From: Acetothermia bacterium UBA7521
GTDB lineage: Bacteria; Bipolaricaulota; Bipolaricaulia; Bipolaricaulales; Bipolaricaulaceae
NCBI GenBank assembly: GCA_002479455.1
Contig: DLNB01000002.1
Location: 409 to 12,135 of the forward strand
Direction: 5' to 3'
DNA length: 11,727 nucleotides
The notes beneath the pieces are model-generated. The model was not told the DNA's origin and searched no databases. It saw only the letters and a program-made list of their open reading frames with translations. Positions 1 to 6,133 of the stretch are shown here, in pieces (the stretch's first letter is position 1; each line of letters begins with the position of its first letter). The position numbers and the translations under genes are program-made.

Positions 1-2
1 AG

Positions 3-53
3 TACGCGGAGGACGCTGAGAAGGGCGAGGGGATCTACCACAACGGGCACTAA
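3..53 (+). CDS. Possible 3' end of a plus-strand gene (partial)
   Basis: Starting at base 3, this plus-strand frame reads YAEDAEKGEGIYHNGH and then stops at TAA (51-53). The codons (GCG, GAG, GAC, GGC, ATC, TAC, AAC) match the GC-rich third positions of the clear genes in the window, and the acidic/polar run looks like the tail of a soluble protein. No plausible minus-strand gene competes here. An inverted repeat that could act as a bidirectional terminator begins immediately at the stop codon, which fits a gene ending here convergently with the phosphorylase gene. Only 16 codons are visible, so the family cannot be recognised and the frame could be open by chance. Confidence 0.35.
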   Translation, partial: YAEDAEKGEGIYHNGH

Positions 54-107
54 GGGCACGAAGCAGAGAGCAACTAGGATCCGTGGTGTTCGTCGTGTCC
101 TTAGTGT
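47..107. repeat. Inverted repeat of degenerate 9-base units; possible bidirectional terminator
   Basis: The arms 48-61 (CACTAAGGGCACGA) and 93-106 (TCGTGTCCTTAGTG) are complementary over 14 positions with one G-T pair, around a 31-base loop. The arms are made of 9-base units: CCGTGGTGT, TCGTCGTGT and CCTTAGTGT at 81-107, and GCACTAAGG and GCACGAAGC in the opposite sense at 47-64. The element lies between a probable plus-strand stop (51-53) and the minus-strand phosphorylase stop (188-190). No T-run follows the stem, so a classical intrinsic terminator is not shown. Confidence 0.55.
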
Positions 108-187
108 ACCTGGTGGTGAGAGGGGTTCCGTGGTTCCTCGGCGCGCTCGGCGGTAAGGGTGTTCAGCCCGCTGCACGGACCACGGTT
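108..187. other. Short intergenic stretch downstream of the phosphorylase gene
   Basis: These 80 bases hold no gene I can support. They contain CCGTGGT (128-134), also present at 81-87, two copies of GGTTCC (124-129 and 132-137), and two copies of CTCGGCG close together (137-143 and 146-152). These look like degenerate continuation of the neighbouring repeat rather than a separate element. No T-run terminator for the phosphorylase gene is visible. Confidence 0.4.
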
Positions 188-1498
188 CTACCGAACGTGG
201 CTGAGGATGAGCGGTCTGCGCCGCGGCCTCGTGCGGCTGATGGTGTACGCGTCTGCGACGAGCTTGGCCGCCTCGTCGGCACGTTCGGCGCGGCCCACGT
301 GCAGCCGGGCCAGCGGCTGCCCCTTTGCCGCCTCAGCCCCGACCTTGGCCAAGAGCTCGACCCCGGCCCCGGGGTCCACCGCCTGGCCCTTGACCTCGCG
401 GCCGGCGCCGAGCAGCCCGCACGCCACGCCGATCGGGTGGGCGCGCAGCCGCTCCACGTAGCCCGACGCGGGAGCGGGAACGTCGATCACCTGCTTCGCC
501 GTGGGAAGCCGATCGGGCTCCTCGATCGCCCGCACGTCGCCCCCTTGGGCGGACACGAGGTCGCGGAACACGCCCCACGCCTTGCCCGATGTGATCAGGT
601 CCTGCAACCGCGCCCGGGCGGCATCGGATGAAGGTGCTTCGCCGGCCAGTACGAGGAGCTCGGCCCCCAACGCAAGGGTGACCTCGGCGAGGTCGGCCGG
701 GCCCTCCCCGTGCAGGACGTCGATCGCCTGTTTCACCTCGAGCGCGTTCCCGGCCATCGTCCCCAACGGCTCGTCCATCGCGGTGATGAGAGCGGAGAAC
801 TTCTTGCCGAGCTTATTCCCCACCCGAACGAGGGTTTCGGCGAGCTGTCGGGCCTGCTTCTCCTCGCGCATGAACGCCCCGTCGCCGCACTTCACGTCGA
901 GCACGATCGCGTCGGCCCCCCCGGCGAGCTTCTTGGAGAGGACGGACCCGGCGATGAGGGGGAGCGATGGCACGGTCGCCGTCACGTCGCGCAGCTCGTA
1001 GAGCAGCCGGTCGGCGGGGACGACGTCGGCGGTGTGGTCGGCGACCACGGCCCCGATCCGTTCCGCCTGGCGCCGGATCTCGTCGAGCGTGAGTTCGGTG
1101 CGCAGGCCGGGGATCGCCTCCAGCTTGTCGATCGTCCCCCCGGTGTGCCCCAGCGACCGGCCGGAGAGCTTGGCCACGACGAGCCCCGCGGCAGCCATGA
1201 GGGGGACGAGGACGAGGGTCACCGTGTCCCCCACGCCGCCGGTGGAGTGCTTGTCCACCTTGATCCCCGGAACCGCGGAGAGGTCGATCCGTTCGCCGCT
1301 GTCGGCCATCGCCTGGGTGAGGGCAACGGTCTCCGCCTCGCTCATCCCCCGGAAGTAGACGGCCATCAGGAACGCGGACATCTGGTAGTCGGGCACGCGT
1401 TCCGCCACGTACTCGGCAACCAGCCAGCCGATCTCGCTCGGGGCGAGCTCGCCCCCATCGCGCTTCACCTCGATCAGATCTACGGCCCGCATCGCCAT
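188..1498 (-). CDS. pdp: Pyrimidine-nucleoside (thymidine) phosphorylase
   Basis: This 436-residue cytosolic enzyme cleaves uridine, deoxyuridine and/or thymidine with phosphate to give the base and (deoxy)ribose-1-phosphate. The family signature SGRSLGHTGGTIDKLEAIPG occupies residues 112-131. The phosphate-binding KVDKHSTGGVGDT lies at 80-92, RDVTATVPSLPLIAGSVLSKK at about 170-190 carries the substrate-binding Arg, Ser and Lys, and DVKCGDGAFM at 201-210 corresponds to the usual DVK-G-GAFM. An N-terminal helical domain, a central alpha/beta domain and a C-terminal domain with PAPASGYV (341-348) are all present, and the length is normal for the family (about 430-440). ATG at 1498 is preferred because GGGGG sits 9 bases upstream; a second ATG lies two codons in. 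The ATPase stop is only 6 bases upstream, so the two are probably co-transcribed. Preference for ribo- or deoxyribonucleosides cannot be read from the sequence (deoA is the alternative symbol). Confidence 0.95.
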   Translation of the reverse strand: MAMRAVDLIEVKRDGGELAPSEIGWLVAEYVAERVPDYQMSAFLMAVYFRGMSEAETVALTQAMADSGERIDLSAVPGIKVDKHSTGGVGDTVTLVLVPLMAAAGLVVAKLSGRSLGHTGGTIDKLEAIPGLRTELTLDEIRRQAERIGAVVADHTADVVPADRLLYELRDVTATVPSLPLIAGSVLSKKLAGGADAIVLDVKCGDGAFMREEKQARQLAETLVRVGNKLGKKFSALITAMDEPLGTMAGNALEVKQAIDVLHGEGPADLAEVTLALGAELLVLAGEAPSSDAARARLQDLITSGKAWGVFRDLVSAQGGDVRAIEEPDRLPTAKQVIDVPAPASGYVERLRAHPIGVACGLLGAGREVKGQAVDPGAGVELLAKVGAEAAKGQPLARLHVGRAERADEAAKLVADAYTISRTRPRRRPLILSHVR

Positions 1499-1504
1499 CG
1501 GATC

Positions 1505-2662
1505 TTACCCCCGCTCCGCGCGGCCCGACACCAGCCCTGCGGCCCGCGCCCAGGGGGGGAACAGCGGATCGGCCAGGCCGTACTCTCCGTTCCGGCGCTC
1601 TGCCAGGCCCTCGCGCTGCAGGGCCTCCAGGGACCGCTGGACGTGCGATGCGCTCTTCAGCTCGAACCGCGCCACCGTGTCCGCGGCGAACAGGGACGCG
1701 CCCGCGCCGAGTTCGACCAGCGCGAGGAGACACCGCCGCTGGTAGAGGGTCAGCCGCTCCCACAGGCGGCGGTAGTAGGCGTCGTGCCACCCGACAACAG
1801 CGGCAAGGGCCTCCGTCAGGTCTTGCTGCGCGATGGGGATGCTGCGGCCCCGGCTCCGGGCCCACAGCTCGTGGGCGAGGGTCTGGACGAAGTACGGGTG
1901 GTCGTCCACGCGCCGACACAGCTCGGCGGCAAGGTCGAAGGAGAGGTCCATCGCCCCCGCTCGGAATCCATCGATGAGGAACGGGACGAACGCGTCCCGG
2001 GGGATCTTCTCGAGCCGCAACGGACGTCCCATACGGAAGAACGGGGACCGCTCCGCGGCGAAAAGCTGCTCCATCATCGCGGTCTGGCTCCCCGCGAACA
2101 CGTAGCTCACCTGGCGGTGCATCTGGAACGCGGCGCGCATCGCCCGCACCAGCCCGTTCCCTCCCAGCTCGCTCACCGTCGGGAACTCGTCGAGCGCCAC
2201 CGCCAGCCGCACGCCGAGGTCCTCGGCCACCCGCTGGGGGAGATCGAGGGCTTCGGCCAGGGTGGCCGGCTCGGCCAGACGCGGGCCATAGCCAAGCTCG
2301 ACCTGCGCGCGTCCCGACGTGTCGAGGACGAGCCGGGGCTGGAGGCGCGACAGAAACTCGCGCGCCCACCGCCGGACCCGGTCCGCGGACGACTCTGTCC
2401 CGTGGAGAACCGCAGAGATGAAGAGCTCCACGAAGCTCTGAAGGGACAGGGCGCGGGAGAGGTCGGCGTACACCCACGGTTCCCCCGGAGGGAGACGCCG
2501 GAACGCCTCGTGGAGGAGCGAGGTCTTGCCGTAGCGCCGCGGGGAGTAGAGGAACACGTGCTCGCCGGCGCGGAACGCGCGGTGGAGCGCGGCGATCTCG
2601 TCCTCGCGACCCACGAACAGGTCGCCGGTCACCACCCCGCTGTAGCGGAAGGGGTTGTCCAT
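1505..2662 (-). CDS. Archaeal-type AAA/P-loop ATPase
   Basis: This 385-residue P-loop ATPase resembles the ATPase_2 (PF01637-like) family common in archaea and thermophilic anaerobes; its cellular role is unknown. Near the start it has VTGDLFVGREDE (11-22), typical of the family. Walker A is YSPRRYGKTSLL (39-50), with Ser replacing the usual first Gly, Walker B is LAVALDEFP (153-161), and a sensor-1-like YVFAGSQTAM lies at 187-196. The C-terminal part (about 305-373) looks like a winged helix, with VQRSLEALQREGL followed by YGLADPLFPPW. I chose ATG at 2662, where MDNPF matches the family start. A GTG at 2692 in frame would add ten odd residues and would place the palindrome inside coding sequence. 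No Shine-Dalgarno precedes the ATG. The next gene starts 6 bases after its stop, so it probably heads a two-gene unit with the phosphorylase. Confidence 0.85.
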   Translation of the reverse strand: MDNPFRYSGVVTGDLFVGREDEIAALHRAFRAGEHVFLYSPRRYGKTSLLHEAFRRLPPGEPWVYADLSRALSLQSFVELFISAVLHGTESSADRVRRWAREFLSRLQPRLVLDTSGRAQVELGYGPRLAEPATLAEALDLPQRVAEDLGVRLAVALDEFPTVSELGGNGLVRAMRAAFQMHRQVSYVFAGSQTAMMEQLFAAERSPFFRMGRPLRLEKIPRDAFVPFLIDGFRAGAMDLSFDLAAELCRRVDDHPYFVQTLAHELWARSRGRSIPIAQQDLTEALAAVVGWHDAYYRRLWERLTLYQRRCLLALVELGAGASLFAADTVARFELKSASHVQRSLEALQREGLAERRNGEYGLADPLFPPWARAAGLVSGRAERG

Positions 2663-2668
2663 GGAGCC

Positions 2669-2703
2669 ATTATACAGAACTGTATAACACACGAATGTAT
2701 AAC
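2669..2703 (-). promoter_or_regulatory. Palindromic operator/promoter of the ATPase gene
   Basis: Bases 2670-2687 form a perfect inverted repeat, TTATACAG-AA-CTGTATAA. On the minus strand GTTATACA occurs twice in direct orientation (2681-2688 and 2696-2703, 15 bases apart), and its mirror TGTATAAT overlaps the palindrome. The minus-strand TATAAT at 2669-2674 is a perfect -10 hexamer ending 6 bases before the ATG at 2662, so transcription would start at or next to the start codon and give a leaderless mRNA. No good -35 hexamer stands at 16-18 bases. The site could bind a repressor or the gene's own product; the binding protein is unknown. Confidence 0.55.
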
Positions 2704-2769
2704 GCTGTACTCACGTCTGCAACGTGCTTTACAGGTGTGGCGTTCTCGACTTGGGACCTGCGACTGTCC
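2704..2769. other. Remaining intergenic bases between phnE2 and the ATPase gene
   Basis: The rest of the 107-base gap holds only a weak 5-bp inverted repeat (CACGT/ACGTG, 2712-2725). I see no convincing terminator for the phn operon: no GC-rich stem followed by a T-run on the minus strand. Confidence 0.4.
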
Positions 2770-4023
2770 TTACGCGAGCTTGGCCCGCAGCCGGGCGGAC
2801 AGGTAGTCGATTGCCCACACGAGGATCACGATGAGGATCATCACGGTCCCCGCCTGGCGGTATTGCACGCCCCAGATGTAGTTGATGAGCCGCTGCCCGA
2901 TCCCGCCGCCGCCCACGAGGCCGACCACGGTCGCCATGCGGATGTTGATGTCCCACCGGTACAGAGTGAACGAGATGTACGGGTTCACGATCTGGGGAAC
3001 GATCGCGTAGCGCAGGACGGACAGGCGCCCGGCGCCGGTGGCGGTGATCGCCTCGATCGGCCCCTGGTCGATCGCCTCGAGCCGCTCGGCGTAGAGTTTC
3101 ACGAGGTCGGCGATGGAGTGCACCCACAGGGCGAGGATCCCCGCGAACGGGGATCGCAACGCGGTCACCCAGACGAGGAAGATGATCGCCCACACGATCG
3201 GCTCGATGGACCGGGCGATGCTCATCGCCCCGCGGATGAGTGTGTAGATGGGCCGCCCGATCGGGCCGCGCATGAGGTTCCGTGCGGCGAGGAACGACAA
3301 GGGGACCGATACCGCGACCGCGAACAACGTGGCCAACACGGCCATGAACACGGTGACGATCATGTCCCGCATCGCGTCGAGGAGGATCGTCGTATCGGGC
3401 CGGACGAGGGCCCGCCAGAACTCGGCAGTCTGTCCGGCCTGGGTGAACAGGCGCCGCAGCGATTCCCACGTCAGCGTGACTCCCAGTGCGGAGACCATGG
3501 TGACGACCAGAAGCACGGCGACGAACAGACCCGCCGACGTTCGGTACCACGGGACCGGGGCCTGAGCGGACGGCCGCTCGCGCCGCAGCCCCAGCCCGGA
3601 CCACCGCTCGTGCAGCGGCGGAACGAAGACGAACCCAATCCCGGTGAGGCCGAACAGGTGCCAGAGGACGAAGTAGAGGAGCCTCCGAATGGGCGTCGCC
3701 TCGCCTGAGACAGGGGTGAGCTCGCGGCCGAGCGCCTTCTGGCCCCACGATCTGCCCAGGCTCTCCCAGAGGATCGCCCCCTCCACCACGCCCAAGGCGA
3801 ACACCCACCATGGAACGAGGATGTAGGCCGTGATGCCGAGCACGTACCAGGCGTAGGCGTAGGTGACGAGGAGCCACAGGGCGGCGAGCCCGCCTGCGTC
3901 CAGGAGGAACACGGCGAAGTACTTGGCCGCGACGTCGGCTCGGCGGGCAAGGGCGTTGTACAGGCCCCGTCCGGTCGTCCACTCCGGCCGCGGGGAGGTG
4001 TAGCCCTCGGGGTAGCCGGTCAT
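2770..4023 (-). CDS. phnE: PhnE-type ABC permease with N-terminal RDD-like domain (second copy)
   Basis: This 417-residue inner-membrane permease belongs to a phosphate/phosphonate-type ABC importer. The C-terminal part (about 165-417) is a PhnE-type transmembrane domain with five or six membrane segments. Its EAA-like loop, EAITATGAGRLSVLRYAIVPQ (324-344), is where the ATPase should dock, followed by TLYRWDINIRMATVVGLVGGGGIG (353-376), strongly conserved in PhnE proteins. The N-terminal part (about 23-147) is an extra membrane domain like RDD (PF06271), including SLGRSWGQKALGRELTPVSG (88-107). The RDD Arg/Asp/Asp appear as K34, D42 and E139, two of them conservative changes. A normal PhnE is about 260-290 residues, so the extra domain explains the length. 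ATG at 4023 overlaps the upstream stop as ATGA, with GGGAG about 9 bases before it. The neighbouring copy has the same architecture, so the two probably form a heterodimer. Confidence 0.88.
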   Translation of the reverse strand: MTGYPEGYTSPRPEWTTGRGLYNALARRADVAAKYFAVFLLDAGGLAALWLLVTYAYAWYVLGITAYILVPWWVFALGVVEGAILWESLGRSWGQKALGRELTPVSGEATPIRRLLYFVLWHLFGLTGIGFVFVPPLHERWSGLGLRRERPSAQAPVPWYRTSAGLFVAVLLVVTMVSALGVTLTWESLRRLFTQAGQTAEFWRALVRPDTTILLDAMRDMIVTVFMAVLATLFAVAVSVPLSFLAARNLMRGPIGRPIYTLIRGAMSIARSIEPIVWAIIFLVWVTALRSPFAGILALWVHSIADLVKLYAERLEAIDQGPIEAITATGAGRLSVLRYAIVPQIVNPYISFTLYRWDINIRMATVVGLVGGGGIGQRLINYIWGVQYRQAGTVMILIVILVWAIDYLSARLRAKLA

Positions 4024-5297
4024 GCGATCCGCTCCCGAAGGCGACCGGAGATGTAGTCCATCGCCCACACCACGGCGACGATCACCATCACCACCGCTCC
4101 CACCTTCGACCAGTCACCCTGGTTCTTGTAGTAGAACAACATGTCCCCGATTCCGCCCCCGCCCACGAGGGCGATCACGGTGGCCATGCGCACGTTGATG
4201 TCCCACCGGTAGAGGGTGAACGCCCAGAAGCTCGGAAGGACTTGGGGGATCACGGCGTGGCGTACCACCTGAATCCGGCTCCCACCGGCAGCCCACACCG
4301 CCTCCAGCGGACCGGGGGACACACCCTCCACCTGCTCGGAGTAGAGCTTCCCCAGGGCGGCGATCGTGTGGATGGTGAGGGCGAGGATCCCGGCGAGGAC
4401 GGTTCCATAGCCGACCCAGATCGCGAAGATCGACGCCCAGATGATCGTCTCGATCGAGCGAAACACGTTGAAGAACCCGCGGATCACGCCGTACGTCGCC
4501 CAGCCCGCCGGGCTGAATCCCATCACGTTCCGCGCCCCGAGGAACGACAGCGGAAACGCCATCACTCCGCCGAGCACCGTCGCCACGAGAGCCATGAACA
4601 CGGTGACGACGGTGAGGTCGAGGATCGAGTAGCTGAGCGCGCGCAGATGGAACACGGGATCCGGAGCGGTGAAGTAGCGGAAGTCGGGGCGGAGCATCTC
4701 GCCCCAGATCCGGCCCGCCTGAGGCGCCCGCCGGATCAACACCTGGAGGTTGATCCCGATGATGAGCCACCCCACGCACATCGTGAGGGCGCCGAGGAAC
4801 AGGGCGAAAAAACCCCACTGGGTGAGAATCGCCCGGCGGCCCGGCCGCTCGGGATCGGGGGTCTCCGTTCGCAGACCCACCCGCGCCAGCCGGTCGTGGA
4901 GAGGTTCCTCCCCCCGCGCGATCCACACCGGGGCAAGGAGCACGGACAGGTGCCAGAGGAACCCGCGGAGCACCCTCTGGCCGAGGCGGATGCGCTCCCC
5001 CGCCACGGGCCGGAGGGCCACGCCGATCGCTCGCTGGCCGAGGCTGCGCCCGAGCGAGCGACACCACACCGCGAGCTCAAGCGTGACGAGGATCACCACC
5101 GGCCAGCCCCAGGACGGAAGGGTGAGCGTCCCCCACCAGTCCACGTGGACGGTGTACCAGTAGTAGTTGAGGAGGTACATCGCGCAGTACGCGACGTACC
5201 CCCATGCCATCCAGTCAAGAAGGAACGAAAACGCGCGGCGGCAGAGGACCTTCAGGCGATCCCGCGGAGCGCCCGCCCCTCCCGGCGTTGGACTCAC
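4020..5297 (-). CDS. phnE: PhnE-type ABC permease with N-terminal RDD domain (first copy)
   Basis: This 425-residue inner-membrane permease has the same two-part architecture as its downstream neighbour. The N-terminal RDD-like domain (about 16-144) starts RRAFSFLLDWMAW and continues with two or three hydrophobic segments, SLGRSLGQRAIGVALRPVAG (81-100) and EEPLHDRLARVGLR (130-143). The family's Arg/Asp/Asp are all present as R20/R21, D28 and D135. The C-terminal PhnE domain (about 160-425) carries the EAA-like loop LEAVWAAGGSRIQVVRHAVIPQ (331-352) and TLYRWDINVRMATVIALVGGGGIG (361-384). The GTG start at 5297 overlaps the phnC stop as GTGA, which argues for translational coupling, and GAGG stands a short distance upstream. 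Two tandem PhnE permeases after PhnC are common in this transporter family, but I do not know the RDD fusion as a standard form. The transported compound is not shown by the permease sequence. Confidence 0.88.
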   Translation of the reverse strand: MSPTPGGAGAPRDRLKVLCRRAFSFLLDWMAWGYVAYCAMYLLNYYWYTVHVDWWGTLTLPSWGWPVVILVTLELAVWCRSLGRSLGQRAIGVALRPVAGERIRLGQRVLRGFLWHLSVLLAPVWIARGEEPLHDRLARVGLRTETPDPERPGRRAILTQWGFFALFLGALTMCVGWLIIGINLQVLIRRAPQAGRIWGEMLRPDFRYFTAPDPVFHLRALSYSILDLTVVTVFMALVATVLGGVMAFPLSFLGARNVMGFSPAGWATYGVIRGFFNVFRSIETIIWASIFAIWVGYGTVLAGILALTIHTIAALGKLYSEQVEGVSPGPLEAVWAAGGSRIQVVRHAVIPQVLPSFWAFTLYRWDINVRMATVIALVGGGGIGDMLFYYKNQGDWSKVGAVVMVIVAVVWAMDYISGRLRERIA

Positions 5298-6067
5298 CTG
5301 ACCTCGACTTCTTCGGCGTCCTCGCCGTAGATCTCTTTGAACTTGGCGTTGTCGATCGTCTTCGGCGGGCCGTCGAACACGAGCTGGCCGTCCTTGAGGG
5401 CGATGATCCGCGTCCCGTAGCGCCGGGCCAGCGACAGGAAGTGGAGGCTGGCGATCACGGTCACCCCGTCTTGGCGGTTCATCTGCTCCAGGTACTGCAT
5501 GATGGAGTGCGAGGTCGCTGGGTCGAGGGCGCTCACGGGCTCGTCGGCGAGGAGGATCTCCGGCTTCTGCATCAGGGCCCGGGCGATTCCCACCCGCTGC
5601 CGCTGCCCGCCGGACAGCTCGTCCACGCGGGCGTACGCCTTGTCGCGCAACCCGACCCGCTCCAGGTTGGCCAGCGCCGTCCGCTTATCCTGGGACGAGA
5701 ACAGGCCGAGGAGCGACCTCCAGCCCGGCATGTACCCCAGCCGCCCAGTGAGCACGTTGCGCACGGTCGTGGCCCGATCGACGAGGTTGAACTGCTGGAA
5801 GATCATCCCGATTCGACGCCGCACGCGCCGCATCCGCTTGGCAGACAGGCGCGCCACGTCTGTGCCGTCCAGCCAGATCTTCCCTTCGGTCGGCTCGATG
5901 AGGCGGTTGATGCACCGCAGCAGGGTGGACTTCCCCGAACCGGAAAGCCCGATGACCACCAGAAACTCGCCCTTCTCGATGCTGAAGCTTAGACCGCGCA
6001 GGGCGTGAACCTGACCGCGTTCGTAGACCTTCGTCAGCCCGTCGATGACCAGGTAGGGGGTCGGCAT
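5294..6067 (-). CDS. phnC: Phosphonate/phosphate-type ABC transporter ATP-binding protein
   Basis: This 257-residue cytoplasmic ATPase energises the PhnD/PhnE importer. All ABC motifs are intact: Walker A GLSGSGKST (40-48), Q-loop FQQFNL (90-95), signature LSGGQRQRV (151-159), Walker B ILLADEP (171-177), D-loop SALDP (179-183) and switch His209 in SLHF. The motif spellings and overall length fit PhnC rather than generic amino-acid or metal transporters. I chose ATG at 6067; an in-frame TTG at 6076 would add three residues. Neither has a clear Shine-Dalgarno, and a strong hairpin ends about 10 bases upstream, so translation of this gene may be kept low relative to the binding protein. It is followed by phnE with a GTGA overlap. 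Confidence 0.93.
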   Translation of the reverse strand: MPTPYLVIDGLTKVYERGQVHALRGLSFSIEKGEFLVVIGLSGSGKSTLLRCINRLIEPTEGKIWLDGTDVARLSAKRMRRVRRRIGMIFQQFNLVDRATTVRNVLTGRLGYMPGWRSLLGLFSSQDKRTALANLERVGLRDKAYARVDELSGGQRQRVGIARALMQKPEILLADEPVSALDPATSHSIMQYLEQMNRQDGVTVIASLHFLSLARRYGTRIIALKDGQLVFDGPPKTIDNAKFKEIYGEDAEEVEVR

Positions 6068-6077
6068 GGGAGTCAAA

Positions 6078-6106
6078 CCGTGGGGGAGGGTACGCCTCCC
6101 CCACGG
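6078..6106 (-). promoter_or_regulatory. Strong intercistronic hairpin between phnD and phnC
   Basis: The arms CCGTGGGGGAGG (6078-6089) and CCTCCCCCACGG (6095-6106) pair perfectly over 12 bp around a 5-base loop (GTACG). The stem starts 27 bases after the phnD stop and ends 10 bases before the phnC ATG (one base before the alternative TTG). On the minus strand only GGTTTGAC follows, not a T-run, so it is more likely an mRNA-stabilising or attenuating element than a full terminator. Its GGGGGAGG is the only Shine-Dalgarno-like run in the gap and is buried in the stem. Such a structure would fit high phnD and lower phnC/phnE expression. Confidence 0.8.
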
Positions 6107-6133
6107 CTATCCACCGTTCTCACACCCTGGGCC

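Noticed and set aside
2670..2687. LexA/SOS box at the palindrome.
   Set aside because: The CTGT and ACAG halves are in the wrong orientation and spacing for a LexA site, and the neighbouring genes are not SOS genes.
2663..2692. A GTG start at 2692 giving the ATPase ten extra residues.
   Set aside because: It would put the palindrome and the TATAAT inside coding sequence, and MDNPF at 2662 matches the usual family start.
710..2806. Very long open frames antisense to the phosphorylase and ATPase genes (for example plus 710-2806 and minus 813-2477).
   Set aside because: They are rich in Arg, Gly, Pro and His with no domain. They run across clear genes of known families, as expected for GC-rich shadow frames.
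4024..4068. Upstream extension of the second phnE to 4068.
   Set aside because: It lies inside the first phnE gene. The ATGA overlap and Shine-Dalgarno support the start at 4023.
6078..6106. Classical intrinsic terminator after phnD.
   Set aside because: The stem is strong but no T-run follows, and phnC and both phnE genes would be left without a visible promoter.
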